The notes beneath the pieces were generated by a model. That model was not told where the DNA came from and made no database searches. It saw only the letters and a program-made list of their open reading frames with translations. Positions 28,462 to 38,073 of a stretch of DNA of 64,000 nt are shown one piece after another (within the stretch, counting starts at the first letter, position 1; every line of letters starts with the position of its first letter). The position numbers and the translations under genes are program-made. The stretch is taken from contig NZ_JACOGG010000008.1 of NCBI RefSeq assembly GCF_014284365.1, forward strand, positions 124,001-188,000, in the 5' to 3' direction. The DNA comes from Cognatundibacterium rugosum (GTDB lineage Bacteria > Pseudomonadota > Gammaproteobacteria > Burkholderiales > Burkholderiaceae_D).

Positions 28462-29199
28462 ATGTCTACCAATTTCCGTCCTAGCGGGCGAGCTGCAGAC
28501 GCTCTGCGTCCTGTCGTCATCAGCCGTCATTTCACCCGTCATGCAGAAGGTTCAGTGCTGATCGAATTCGGTGATACGCGCGTCATTTGTACTGCGAGTA
28601 TAGAAAATAAAGTGCCTGGTTTCTTGAAAGGCAAAGGGCAGGGCTGGCTGACCGCAGAGTACGGTATGCTGCCACGCTCCACCCACACGCGCATGGATCG
28701 CGAAGCCGCCAAAGGCAAACAATCTGGCCGCACCCAGGAAATTCAGCGTCTGATTGGCCGTTCCCTGCGCGCAGCGTTTGACCTGGAAGCATTTGGTGAG
28801 CGTACTCTGCATATTGATTGCGATGTGATTCAGGCTGATGGCGGTACGCGTACTGCCGCGATTTCCGGTGCGATGGTCGCTGCCTATGATGCGTTGTCTA
28901 CACTGGTGGCGCAGGGCTTGCTGCCGGCTGTGCCACTGAAGCATTTCGTGGCGGCCATTTCTGTCGGTGTGTATCGCGGCATTCCTGTGCTGGATCTGGA
29001 TTATCCGGAAGACTCGGATTGCGATACGGATATGAATGTAGTCATGACTGATGCGGGCAGTTTTATTGAAGTACAGGGTACCGCCGAAGGTGCTGCCTTT
29101 GATCGCCAGACCATGAACACCCTGCTGGAATTGGCAGAGAGTGGTATTTCTGATCTGATCGCGCTGCAAAAGCAAGTGCTGGGCCTGTTAGGCGCCTGA
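28462..29199 (+). CDS. rph: Ribonuclease PH
   Basis: Phosphorolytic 3-prime exonuclease that trims tRNA 3-prime ends. About 245 residues; starts [42 protein letters not shown], contains [15 protein letters not shown] and [19 protein letters not shown]. Length matches the family. Confidence 0.96.
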   Translation: MSTNFRPSGRAADALRPVVISRHFTRHAEGSVLIEFGDTRVICTASIENKVPGFLKGKGQGWLTAEYGMLPRSTHTRMDREAAKGKQSGRTQEIQRLIGRSLRAAFDLEAFGERTLHIDCDVIQADGGTRTAAISGAMVAAYDALSTLVAQGLLPAVPLKHFVAAISVGVYRGIPVLDLDYPEDSDCDTDMNVVMTDAGSFIEVQGTAEGAAFDRQTMNTLLELAESGISDLIALQKQVLGLLGA

Positions 29200-29307
29200 T
29201 TACCGCGTAGTCGCATGATAAAGCGCGGCGATGACGGCGTCATAATCGCGTTATGTCGAGCAAATATAGTCAATGAAGTCGAAGCATAGTAAAGCAGGGC
29301 AGCGTGT

Positions 29308-29892
29308 ATGAGTAAAAAGATAGTGTTAGCCTCTAATAATCAGGGCAAACTCAAAGAGTTTCATCAAATCCTGGCGCCGCTGGACATAGAGTTGTTACCA
29401 CAAGCGGCGTTGGCGGTAGCGGAAACGGACGAGCCTTTTTTTACCTTCGTTGAAAACGCACTCAGAAAAGCCAGACATGCTGCAGCGGTAACGGGTTTAC
29501 CTGCCTTAGCGGACGATTCCGGCATCTGTGTGCCTGCCTTAGGTGGTGCACCCGGCGTACTGTCTGCGCGTTATGCAGGTGAGCCTAAATCTGATGCAAG
29601 GAATAATCAGAAACTGGTGAGTGACTTGCAAAATCACACTAATCATTCCGCCTATTATTATTGTGTCTTGGTATATGTGCGCAGCGCAAACGATCCACAA
29701 CCTGTGATCGCAGATGGTACCTGGCATGGCACTTTGCTTGCTGAGCCACGCGGTAACGCGGGTTTCGGTTATGATCCTCATTTTTTGATTCCTGAGTTGC
29801 AGCAAACTGTCGCTGAATTATCTCCAGAGCAGAAAAACCGCTTATCACATCGCGGTCAGGCATTACGCAGTTTGTTTGAAAAGTTAAAATGA
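29308..29892 (+). CDS. rdgB: dITP/XTP pyrophosphatase (RdgB/HAM1)
   Basis: Removes non-canonical purine triphosphates. About 194 residues: N-terminal LASNNQGKLKEF, ADDSGICVPALGGAPGVLSARYAG, and GNAGFGYDPHF. The stop overlaps the hemW start (ATGA). Confidence 0.95.
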   Translation: MSKKIVLASNNQGKLKEFHQILAPLDIELLPQAALAVAETDEPFFTFVENALRKARHAAAVTGLPALADDSGICVPALGGAPGVLSARYAGEPKSDARNNQKLVSDLQNHTNHSAYYYCVLVYVRSANDPQPVIADGTWHGTLLAEPRGNAGFGYDPHFLIPELQQTVAELSPEQKNRLSHRGQALRSLFEKLK

Positions 29893-31139
29893 TTCCAATT
29901 AAACCAGTCGGATCGGCTACGGCACCTAAGAAAAGTGCAGAGCTGTCCGATATTCCTCAGGATGTTTTTGCCCAGTATCTGACGCCGGGCGCATTGCACC
30001 TGACGGCACTTCCACCCTTATCGTTGTATGTCCATTTCCCCTGGTGCGTCAGAAAATGTCCTTACTGCGATTTTAATTCGCATGAGGTGAAAGGCAGCTT
30101 CGACGAACAGGCCTATCTGCAGGCACTGCGTGCCGATCTGGAAATGTCTTTACCCATGATCTGGGGGCGCCGTATCCATACGGTGTTTATTGGCGGTGGT
30201 ACACCCAGCCTGATGTCGGCCGCCGGAGTAGACCGCTTATTGTCTGATATTCGTACCTTGCTGCCGTTGGATGCAGATGCGGAGATCACTCTGGAAGCCA
30301 ATCCAGGTACTTTTGAAACTGAAAAGTTTAAGTCTTTCCGCGCCAGTGGCATTAATCGCCTCTCGATAGGCATACAAAGTTTTCATTCCGGTCATTTGCA
30401 GGCCTTGGGCCGTATCCACAATGGGGACGAGGCGCGCAGAGCGATAGATATCGCTGGAAACTACTTTGATAATTTTAATTTAGATTTGATGTTTGCCTTG
30501 CCGTCACAAACGCTGGCGGAGTCTGCGTGTGATCTGGAAACTGCGTTGTCGTTTGCGCCTCGCCATTTGTCGCTGTATCACTTGACGATGGAGCCAAACA
30601 CATACTTTTCTAAATTTCCGCCAGCTTTGCCTGATGAGGACAGCAGTGCGGAAATGCAGGAGCAGATCCACGCGCGCATGGAAAGCGCGGGCTACCGCAA
30701 TTATGAAGTGTCCGCCTATGCATTGCCAGGACATGAATCCAGACATAATTTAAATTACTGGAATTTCGGCGATTATCTGGGTATAGGTGCAGGTGCCCAC
30801 AGTAAGCTGTCATTTCCCCACCGTGTGGTGCGCCAGGCCAGATATAAACAGCCTAAGGCCTATATGGATGCCGTTCGCACAGGCAATCCTGCGCAGGAAG
30901 CAAATGAAATCGTTGTTAACGATCTGCCGTTTGAATTCATGCTCAACGCACTGCGTTTGCAGTCAGGCTTTCCCGTTTCACTGTTTCAGGAACGCACAGG
31001 CTTGCTGTTAAACCGCATAGAAAAACAGTTGCAACAAGCGGAGGCCAAAGGCTTGATTTACCGTGATCATGCATTGATTATGCCTACCGAAAAAGGTAAA
31101 TTATTCCTTAACGATTTGCAGGAAATCTTTCTCCCTTAA
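29889..31139 (+). CDS. hemW: Radical SAM heme chaperone HemW
   Basis: Radical SAM protein of the heme-chaperone group. About 416 residues; cluster motif CVRKCPYCDFNSH near residue 53, FIGGGTPSLMS, and the C-terminal HemW domain. Formerly annotated as coproporphyrinogen oxidase, but with the HemW-type CxxxCxxCDFNSH pattern. Translationally coupled to rdgB. Confidence 0.93.
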   Translation: MIPIKPVGSATAPKKSAELSDIPQDVFAQYLTPGALHLTALPPLSLYVHFPWCVRKCPYCDFNSHEVKGSFDEQAYLQALRADLEMSLPMIWGRRIHTVFIGGGTPSLMSAAGVDRLLSDIRTLLPLDADAEITLEANPGTFETEKFKSFRASGINRLSIGIQSFHSGHLQALGRIHNGDEARRAIDIAGNYFDNFNLDLMFALPSQTLAESACDLETALSFAPRHLSLYHLTMEPNTYFSKFPPALPDEDSSAEMQEQIHARMESAGYRNYEVSAYALPGHESRHNLNYWNFGDYLGIGAGAHSKLSFPHRVVRQARYKQPKAYMDAVRTGNPAQEANEIVVNDLPFEFMLNALRLQSGFPVSLFQERTGLLLNRIEKQLQQAEAKGLIYRDHALIMPTEKGKLFLNDLQEIFLP

Positions 31140-31153
31140 GCATTACAAAATGC

Positions 31154-31200
31154 ACAGCTACGCTGGTCTGACACGCAGGTGTGGCGATAGCCAGCGTGCT
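31154..31200 (+). terminator. Possible hairpin downstream of hemW
   Basis: Inverted arms acgctgg (31160-31166) and ccagcgt (31191-31197) surround a 24-base loop. There is no T tract, so any terminator role is weak. Confidence 0.25.
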
Positions 31201-31291
31201 ACATAATGGCCGTAGTGGCCTTAGCAGCGTTGACTATAGTAATCATCATTCGCTCAGGCTAAGCAGAAGTTAAACAGAAGTACCTTTATTT

Positions 31292-32482
31292 ATGACGCAA
31301 TCCACGGTAATCACCACATTTCTACCCGTTTTTAATCAGCAGCAGCAATTGCTTGCGCTGTGCCCAGATTTTGCAGCCTTGGATCAGGATGCTGTGATCG
31401 CAGCCTTGCAGCATTGGAAGCAACTGGAACTGTTTGAACAATTACCCACACTGAACTGGATGGTGCATGTTCGCGACTTGAGTTTGCTGCCGACCGATCT
31501 GCATCAGCGCCTTCCGGCAAACAAAATCATGTTATGTATTCCTGAGCAGGTATGTCAGGATCAGGAATTGCAAACTCGTCTCAAACATTTTGCGCGTTCA
31601 GGATTCCGGATCTATACCGATGATTTTCAGTCCGTCTCGGATCTGGCCTGGAGTGATACCAGGGATATCGTGATCGATAGCCAGGCGGGGGTGCCGTTTT
31701 CCGCTAAGCTGTGGATGTTGCGCCTGCCTCAGGGTCAACATTGGGCTAAAAATGTAGGAACAGCTGCTGTGCTTGAACAAGCGGTAATGACAGGGTTTAA
31801 GCTGTTCTCTGGCGATTACGCGTTTCACCCGGCAAAGAACAATAGTGCGGCCGACAGTTCTGCTAAAACCCGCTTGCTCAAGTTGCTGGGTTTGGTCGCG
31901 CGTGATGCCGATTCAAAGGAATTGGAAGACTTATTTAAGCAAGACGCCAATTTGTCCTATTTACTGTTCCGGCTGGTCAGTTCTGCTGCATTCGCGCAGA
32001 CCGTTAAAGTCAGTAATTTCGGGCAGGCGATTAACTTGCTCGGTCGCAGGCAATTGCAGCGCTGGCTGCAGCTTTTACTGTATGCAAAACAATCTGATCA
32101 GGGTGGTGCACTCAATCCACTCATGGCGCGTGCCGCATTCCGCGCGGCAATGATGGAGGCACTGGCACAACGTATGGGATTTAATCGCGACATGTCCGAT
32201 GGCGCATTTATGGTCGGCATGTTTTCCTTGCTAGATACTTTATTCACCAGCCCTTTAGCGGAAGTTCTGCAGCCGCTGAGTCTGCAAGAAGATTACGTTG
32301 CGGCACTATTGCAGCGTAGCGGGCCGTTGGGACGTTGCTTGCAACTGACAGAAATGGCTGACAGGCACTATCAAGCCACATTACGCGGTATGCTTACCGA
32401 ATTGGCATTGTCTGACGATGACTATTTGCTGAGTGTGACGCATGCATTTGCATGGGTGAATCAGGTATGTAAGGACATGTAG
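31292..32482 (+). CDS. EAL-HDOD (YuxH-like) signalling protein with degenerate EAL
   Basis: About 396 residues. The N-terminal half follows an EAL fold but lacks the usual catalytic motifs (no EAL or DDFGTG-like metal ligands), so it is probably not a cyclic-di-GMP phosphodiesterase. The C-terminal half is an HDOD domain (LLGLVARDADSKELEDLFKQDANLSYLLFRLVSS; NLLGRRQLQRWLQLLLYA), typical of regulators. One base upstream of the GGDEF-EAL gene, so co-expressed; likely a signalling adaptor. Confidence 0.82.
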   Translation: MTQSTVITTFLPVFNQQQQLLALCPDFAALDQDAVIAALQHWKQLELFEQLPTLNWMVHVRDLSLLPTDLHQRLPANKIMLCIPEQVCQDQELQTRLKHFARSGFRIYTDDFQSVSDLAWSDTRDIVIDSQAGVPFSAKLWMLRLPQGQHWAKNVGTAAVLEQAVMTGFKLFSGDYAFHPAKNNSAADSSAKTRLLKLLGLVARDADSKELEDLFKQDANLSYLLFRLVSSAAFAQTVKVSNFGQAINLLGRRQLQRWLQLLLYAKQSDQGGALNPLMARAAFRAAMMEALAQRMGFNRDMSDGAFMVGMFSLLDTLFTSPLAEVLQPLSLQEDYVAALLQRSGPLGRCLQLTEMADRHYQATLRGMLTELALSDDDYLLSVTHAFAWVNQVCKDM

Positions 32483-32483
32483 C

Positions 32484-34490
32484 ATGACATCCCCATCTGT
32501 TGAGGATCTGACTGTTGCGATCACCTTGAATGAGGTGATACTGATCTTGCCAGATGATGAGCTTGAAGCTGGTATTAATCGGGTGACTACCGGACTTTTT
32601 CCAGATGCACAGGTTCAGTTTGTACGGGGCAATCCAGAGCTGAATGCGGTGCATGAAGCTCACCAGGTCTGTAGCCAGGTTACACCTGAATGTTTTTATT
32701 TACTCTCAGGTCGCTATGGACAATACAACGAAGCGGACCTCAAAAAATTGCATGTACTGACCGCGCTTACAGCCCGTCTGTTAGCGACCCGGAAAGAGCT
32801 GCTGGAACAAAAAAATAAGTGGCAAACCTGTCAGTTGCTGCACACGCAGATACTCGATCACCTACACGACTCTGTAATCACGATGGACCTGGCCGGTTTC
32901 ATCCTGAGCTGGAATCGTGGTGCGGAAAATTTATTCGGCTACAGTGCGCAAGAAGCACTGGGTAAAAATATCATTTTTTTATACGAGCAGGAAGGACGGG
33001 AAGATGACATCCGTTATGATCATTTTCTGGAGCATGGTGGCAGTACCATGGAAGTCCGGCGTAAAAAGAAATCAGGTGAAGTATTCTGGGCCAGCCTCAC
33101 ACTCAACACACTGAAAGATCAACACGGATCGCCGATTGCACTGGTGGGCTATCTGCGCGATATCACCCAGCGCAAACAAACAGAAGAACGATTAAATCAT
33201 CTCGCCTATTTTGATCCGCTGACCAATCTGCCAAACCGGATATTTTTTAAAAAACTGGTCGATCAGCGCTTACAGCTGGCACAACGTAAGCATCAGCGTT
33301 GCGCAGTGTTATTTGTTGATTTAAACCGCTTTAAAGCGATCAACGATACGCTGGGCCATGAAATCGGAAACGCCTTGCTGAAGCAGGTCGCGCAACGTTT
33401 TCGCCAGGTGTTACGGGAAGAAGATATCGTGGCACGTCTGGGTAGCGACGAGTTTGCAATCGCGATTGCCGATATCGCGAGTCAGACACATGTGGGTCTG
33501 GTTGTGGAAAAACTGTTGGGCAGTCTGGATGCACCGTTTTTGGTCAATAACTTTGATCTCGGCATCGGTGCCAGCGTAGGTATTGCCATATTCCCTGACG
33601 ATGGCAGCAATGCTGATGCCTTGTTGCAGTGTGCTGATATCGCCATGTACAAAGTTAAGCGCGATGCTTCCGTATTTTCCGGCAATTACGCCTACTACAA
33701 TCAGGAAATGAATGCCCATGTTGCAGATCGCCTGTACTTAGAGACTGATTTGCGTAAAGCGCTGGAACTACAACAATTTTTCTTGCTATATCAGCCTAAA
33801 TTCACCATCTCAACCGGTGAATTCCTGTCGGTAGAAGCTTTGGTACGTTGGCAGCATCCAGAGCGCGGCATGGTCTCGCCAGGTGACTTCATACAGATAG
33901 CGGAAGATACCGGGCTCATCATCGAATTGGGAAATTGGGTTCTGCATTCTGCTTGCAGGCAGGCGCGCATTTGGCAGGATGCCGGGAAAGCGCCATTCCT
34001 GATCGGCGTCAATGTCTCTGCGCGTGAGTTCAACGATGCTCTGCCAGGCAAAATCGCGACAGCGCTAAAAGTGTATGGCATTGCACCACAATGGTTGCAA
34101 CTGGAAATCACGGAAAGCATGCTGATGCAAGGTGCAGAAGAAGTCATACGGATTATGAACCGGCTTGTCGCCCTGGGCGTTGGCCTCGCTTTAGATGATT
34201 TTGGAACTGGCTATTCCAGCCTCTCCTATCTGAAACGTTTTCCTGTTTCCACCCTAAAAATTGATCAGTCGTTTGTACGTGGCATTCCGTCGGACAGTAA
34301 CGATTGCGCCATCGCCAGCGCCATTATCGTCATGGCACATCAACTGAACTTAGAGGTCGTTGCTGAAGGTGTGGAGACCATAGAACAATTTGAATTTTTG
34401 GGAGAGGCCGGTTGTAACCAGGCTCAGGGTTATTTATTGTCCCAACCAGTCAGCGCCGAAAAAATCGCGAGTCTGTATTTAGGGAAATGA
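32484..34490 (+). CDS. PAS-GGDEF-EAL cyclic-di-GMP protein
   Basis: About 668 residues. A PAS domain near 120-240 (SVITMDLAGFILSWNRGAENLFGYSA), GGDEF domain (near 250-410) with GSDEF and an RxxD I-site (REED), then EAL domain with EALVRWQHPE, NVSAREF, LEITESMLM, DDFGTGYSSLSYLKRFP, LKIDQSFV and AEGVET present. The GGDEF half has one change from the consensus (GSDEF) and may be weak or regulatory, whereas the EAL half looks fully catalytic. Probably a phosphodiesterase controlled by its sensory domain. Co-transcribed with the EAL-HDOD gene. Confidence 0.9.
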   Translation: MTSPSVEDLTVAITLNEVILILPDDELEAGINRVTTGLFPDAQVQFVRGNPELNAVHEAHQVCSQVTPECFYLLSGRYGQYNEADLKKLHVLTALTARLLATRKELLEQKNKWQTCQLLHTQILDHLHDSVITMDLAGFILSWNRGAENLFGYSAQEALGKNIIFLYEQEGREDDIRYDHFLEHGGSTMEVRRKKKSGEVFWASLTLNTLKDQHGSPIALVGYLRDITQRKQTEERLNHLAYFDPLTNLPNRIFFKKLVDQRLQLAQRKHQRCAVLFVDLNRFKAINDTLGHEIGNALLKQVAQRFRQVLREEDIVARLGSDEFAIAIADIASQTHVGLVVEKLLGSLDAPFLVNNFDLGIGASVGIAIFPDDGSNADALLQCADIAMYKVKRDASVFSGNYAYYNQEMNAHVADRLYLETDLRKALELQQFFLLYQPKFTISTGEFLSVEALVRWQHPERGMVSPGDFIQIAEDTGLIIELGNWVLHSACRQARIWQDAGKAPFLIGVNVSAREFNDALPGKIATALKVYGIAPQWLQLEITESMLMQGAEEVIRIMNRLVALGVGLALDDFGTGYSSLSYLKRFPVSTLKIDQSFVRGIPSDSNDCAIASAIIVMAHQLNLEVVAEGVETIEQFEFLGEAGCNQAQGYLLSQPVSAEKIASLYLGK

Positions 34491-34500
34491 GCAACAGATC

Positions 34501-34529
34501 TTGTCAATGTTATCCCCACAGGCTATAAT
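34501..34529 (+). promoter_or_regulatory. Sigma-70 promoter of the tRNA-Ser gene
   Basis: A -35 box ttgtca (34501-34506) and -10 box tataat (34524-34529) are separated by exactly 17 bp; the tRNA begins 10 bases downstream of the -10. The -35 lies only 10 bases after the stop codon of the upstream gene. Confidence 0.8.
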
Positions 34530-34538
34530 TAAAGGCTT

Positions 34539-34628
34539 GGAAGGTTGGCAGAGCGGTTGAATGCACCAGTCTTGAAAACTGGCGAGGTGTTAAAGCCTTC
34601 GTGAGTTCGAATCTCACACCTTCCGCCA
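34539..34628 (+). tRNA. tRNA-Ser(UGA)
   Basis: A 90-base class II tRNA. Acceptor arms GGAAGGT and ACCTTCC pair exactly, followed by G and a genomically encoded CCA. The anticodon loop cttgaaa contains TGA (serine, UCA codons), the variable arm is long, and gttcgaatc is the T loop. It marks the edge of the accessory region and is a classic integration target. Confidence 0.95.
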
Positions 34629-34641
34629 AAATATTAAACTA

Positions 34642-34668
34642 AGCCCTTGATTTTCAAGGGCTTTTTTT
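34642..34668 (+). terminator. Rho-independent terminator after tRNA-Ser
   Basis: Perfect 9-bp stem agcccttga / tcaagggct with a ttt loop (34642-34661 or so), followed by a run of seven T. Correct position for terminating the tRNA transcript. Confidence 0.9.
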
Positions 34669-34761
34669 ATTTTTGTCGGATTCGGTATGCCATCTGGTAT
34701 GCCATTTATTTACAGCATTTTTACGTGTATTTGTACCTTGACCTATTTAAGTTCAATTTTA

Positions 34762-34769
34762 GGAATATC
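34762..34769. repeat. 8-bp target-site duplication of the IS66 element, left copy
   Basis: ggaatatc directly outside the left IS66 end, repeated exactly at 37013-37020 outside the right end. Eight bases is the usual duplication for IS66. Confidence 0.92.
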
Positions 34770-34850
34770 GTAAGCGCCTCATCTGAACCGTCTGGACGCC
34801 AGCATTGAAAGTCTTCAAAGTAGCTTCCGTTAAATTTAGCGGGAGTTATT

Positions 34851-35197
34851 TTGGAATTACTGTCTAAAGCGGTGCGCAGAAAGAAGCGCCACAACTTCTT
34901 ACAGGAATTTAAAAAACAACTTGCGCAGCGCGCATTGGAACCTGGCGTTTACGTATCGCTGCTGGCGCAGGAAAACGACATCAATGTCAACATGCAGTTC
35001 AAGTGGCGTCGTCAATTGCGGGAAGGCTGCTTCGATGGCGTGACGTGCCGCCAGGCCATGTTTCCAGTGACAGTCGTCGATGAATCTTTTGATCGTTTGC
35101 CAGTGACAAATTCTATTCCGACCGAGTTGCTTGTTGCGGTTTCGGCTAATGAATTTGCTACCCATACACCGAGTGTCATCGAAGTCCAGATCGCCGG
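34851..35197 (+). pseudogene. tnpA: IS66 TnpA, 3-prime end lost
   Basis: Reads MELLSKAVRRKKRHNFLQEFKKQLAQR... with IS66 OrfA character: a basic N-terminus and helix-turn-helix-like segment (VSLLAQENDINVNMQFKWRRQLREG). TTG start. The frame runs into tnpB sequence at about 35198, where a deletion fused the two genes. Confidence 0.8.
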
Positions 35198-35398
35198 CGC
35201 GGCAATGTGGTCAAAGTGCTGTGGGTCACCAGCGATGGCGTGTGCCTACTGATCAAGCGTCTGGAACAAGGTCGCTTCGTCTGGTCTCACGCAAGCAGCG
35301 ACAAGATTCATTTAACCCAGGCGTAGCTGTCCATGCTGCTCGAAGGGATCGACTGGAAGCAACAAAAGCGTACCGGACCCGCACTGTGGCTCTTGTAA
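35198..35398 (+). pseudogene. tnpB: IS66 TnpB, C-terminal remnant
   Basis: Frame reading RGNVVKVLWVTSDGVCLLIKRLEQGRFVW matches the IS66 OrfB C-terminal half; an in-frame amber codon lies at 35324-35326, followed by LSMLLEGIDWKQQKRTG. The N-terminal part, with its start, is missing. Confidence 0.8.
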
Positions 35399-35428
35399 AC
35401 GTCTCAGGACATGCGTAAACTCTGCGCA

Positions 35429-36906
35429 TGCCCGTCACCCGCCACTTCCAGACGAATTGAAGCCTTGAAGGCGCTGCTGTTGCAGCGTGAAGGCGAAGTG
35501 CAGGCGTTGCGCCAGACCGTCTCGACGCTGGACTGTCCCTGAGTGTGCGCACTCTGGAGATTGAACAACTTAACCTCCAGATCACCAAGCTCAGGCGCAT
35601 GATGTTCGGTCGTAAGTCCGAGAAGATCGACAAGAAGCTAGAGTTGCTGGAAACCCGTCTGGAAGACCTGTTCGTCAAAGAAGGCGCGGCTGAACAAGCC
35701 TCAGATGTTTCGGACCCGGAACCACGTAAAAAATCGGTTCATAAACCATCCCCTGAGAACCTACCACGCGAAGAACATATCATCGAACCCCAGGAAGAAG
35801 CCTGCCCACAATGCGGCGGCAATCTGAAACCACTGGGCGAAGATGTATCCGAACAGCTGGAAGTGATCGAAGCGGCGTTCAAAGTGATCCTGCAAGTCAG
35901 GAAGAAGAAAGCTTGCGCCTGTTGTGATTGCATCGTTCAGGCACTGGCACCGAACCGCCCGATTCAACGGGGATTCGCCGAACCTGGTCTTTCTCTGTAC
36001 CGGCAAGCTGTGATCCATGCCCGGCGCGGGTAGAACTAGATCCGGCCACCACGGGTAGATGGATGGGAGCCTGTGGCGTGCTAGTCATTCCATTGGTGGA
36101 CGCGTTGCGTCGCTATGTGGTCTCCCACCGCAAGATTCACATTGACGATACGCCGATGCCGGCTCTGGCACCGGGCAACGGTAAAACCAAGACCGGGCGG
36201 CTCTGGGTGTATGTGCGCGATGACCGCAATTCCGGCTCGCAGGCGTCGCCAGCGGTATGGTTTGCCTATTCCGCCAACCGACAGGGCCTGCATCCGCAGG
36301 AGTATCTGGCGGGCTTCATCAGGGTGTTGCAAGCCGATGCCTATGGCGGCTACAACAAGATTTTACTGACGGCAGCGTGACCGAAGCAGCCTGCTGGGCG
36401 TACGCCCGGCGCAAGGTCTACGATTTGCACGTCAAGAAGGCCACGCCAACCACAACCGAGATCCTGCGCAGAATTGGCGAGTTGTATGCCATTGAGGTGC
36501 AGATCCGTGGCAAGCCTCCAGATGAACGCCAGCACATCCGGCGATTGCAGGCCAGACCGTTATTGGACGAACTGGAAGCATGGCTTTACAACCGGTTGCT
36601 AACACTCTCGACCCAATCCGAGACCATGAAGGCAGTAAGCTACATGCTGAACCAGTGGCCGGCGCTGATCTATTATTGCGACAATGGTGTGGCGGAAATC
36701 GACAACAACATCACCGAGAACCAATTACGTGGTAGCTGTCTTGGCCACAAGAACTTGTAGTTCCAGGGTGCAGGCAGTGGAGGTGAACGTGCTGCCGCAA
36801 TGTATAGCCTGATCGGCACTGCACACATGAACCGCATCGACCTGGAAGCCTATCTGCGCTATGTGTTTACGCATATTGCTGATTATCCGATCAATCGCGT
36901 CGCTTA
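35429..36906 (+). pseudogene. tnpC: IS66 TnpC transposase, several frameshifts and stops
   Basis: Three frames together rebuild an IS66 transposase: TLEIEQLNLQITKLRRMMFGRKSEKID and the zinc-finger CPQCGG (35545-36033), HIDDTPMPALAPGNGKTKTGRLWVYVRDD (the DDE Asp region, 36060-36380), and VAEIDNNITENQLRG (36360-36760), then the C-terminal AAMYSLIGTAHMNRIDLEAYLRYVFTHIADYP to 36906. At least two frame changes and stop codons break it. Confidence 0.85.
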
Positions 36907-37008
36907 ACTTCTACCATGGAATTATTGCTGACTTCGACGGCAAAGATTCTGTCGAAAAGAGAAGCACTCAATCGCTCCGCAAAGTCAATTACGGTGCTGG
37001 CGAGGCGC

Positions 37009-38073
37009 TTACGGAATATCAGGAGTCTCTTTAATTAAATCAATCCACCACATTCTTAAAGCCCAAATCCGAAAGCGATATTTTTTCCATTCTATATTGT
37101 CGAAATGGTATTTGCTTAGGTTCTTGTGCATTAAAGCTTGGTCAAGGAATTTATCGATCATCGACGGCGCGAATTCACTTTGCTGAATAGCTTGGTATTG
37201 AAAAAAAGCTTTAAATTTTCGAACATCAACTGGGTAATCATCCCAAATTAGTTTAAGACTGGCATTAAAAAATCGGTAAATTTCTGCTTTTCCTTTTCCA
37301 TGCAATCTAGGGAAGAGCGTGTTCCGATTTGGATAATACAAGGCATCTAGGCGATTGAATATCCACATAATGTTAATCTTTAGAGCGCTTTGTTGATGCG
37401 CATTATTGGTATTGTCGTAAAAATATACAGTTGAATTATATCTGTGGTCCTCAAGCCAAGTTGGATCAATCAATCGACAAAAAGTAAGAACGTCTTGTGG
37501 CGCTAAATTTAGTAAATCGAGATCGTGATCAGGGAGCAATAGTAAAAGATAGATCGCAAGATAAGCTTCAAGTTGATCTTGGTTGAAGGATGATCCGAAG
37601 CATAACGTGTCTGTAAGCGTCTTTGAGAAACGTTTCGCATCATGCATGCTTTTAAAGCAAGGTAATGATTTATGACGACTGGAACCATTCAGATTGCGTT
37701 TTAGGGTTAAATTTTTTGCGTCGTTTCTTTTTTCTTTGATTTCGTCACGATAACCGTCAGCGATTTTTCTTGCTGCCTCAAACTTTTTCTCTTCTGGATA
37801 TCGTCCAATTTGGATTGTGGAATTTTTTCCATGAATACAATATACAAACTGAAAATACGAAACGCCATCTTTCTTGACGTATATCGCCAGACCATCCCCC
37901 AAATTTAATTTGGCGCCGTTTTTAGATTGTTCCGGTCTTTTTTCATCTAAGAAATGTCTTAACTTAATTTCAAACTCATCCTGACTTTCGATTCGAGGTT
38001 TTCTTTTTGTCGTTTTTTTAGGTTTACAAGTATTTATTTTTGATATGTACGTTTTTCCATCAGCGGTTTTCAT
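37009..38073 (-). CDS. Integrase-like protein with arm-binding domain and degenerate catalytic region
   Basis: About 354 residues. Residues about 55-115 resemble the DUF4102-type arm-binding domain of tyrosine integrases (GDGLAIYVKKDGVSYFQFVYCIHGKNSTIQIGRYPEEKKFEAARKIA). The C-terminal LDQALMHKNLSKYHFDNIEWKKYRFRIWALRMWWIDLI follows integrase C-termini, but where active enzymes have Leu-Gly-His this one has Leu-Asp-Gln, and no HxLRxT box is evident, so it is probably catalytically inactive. The IS66 right end supplies its stop codon; without the IS the frame would read five more codons (KIELK) to TAG at 34743. Lies beside the tRNA as an island integrase should. AT-rich. Confidence 0.7.
   Translation of the reverse strand: MKTADGKTYISKINTCKPKKTTKRKPRIESQDEFEIKLRHFLDEKRPEQSKNGAKLNLGDGLAIYVKKDGVSYFQFVYCIHGKNSTIQIGRYPEEKKFEAARKIADGYRDEIKEKRNDAKNLTLKRNLNGSSRHKSLPCFKSMHDAKRFSKTLTDTLCFGSSFNQDQLEAYLAIYLLLLLPDHDLDLLNLAPQDVLTFCRLIDPTWLEDHRYNSTVYFYDNTNNAHQQSALKINIMWIFNRLDALYYPNRNTLFPRLHGKGKAEIYRFFNASLKLIWDDYPVDVRKFKAFFQYQAIQQSEFAPSMIDKFLDQALMHKNLSKYHFDNIEWKKYRFRIWALRMWWIDLIKETPDIP
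37013..37020. repeat. 8-bp target-site duplication of the IS66 element, right copy
   Basis: ggaatatc, identical to 34762-34769. Confidence 0.92.

Larger units (their letters stand above)
34770..37012 (+). mobile_element. IS66-family insertion sequence, decayed but with intact ends
   Basis: Left end begins gtaagcgcctc (34770) and the right end finishes gaggcgcttac (37012); the first 11 bases of the inverted repeats are identical and 18 of 22 match overall. Flanked by an exact 8-bp duplication ggaatatc. Length 2243 bp, shorter than typical IS66 because part of tnpA/tnpB is deleted. All three transposase genes carry lesions, so it is not autonomous. It inserted into the 3-prime end of the recombinase-like gene. 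Confidence 0.92.

Noticed and set aside
35545-36033. IS66 TnpC as an intact transposase
   Set aside because: Frame changes and stops separate it from the DDE portions.
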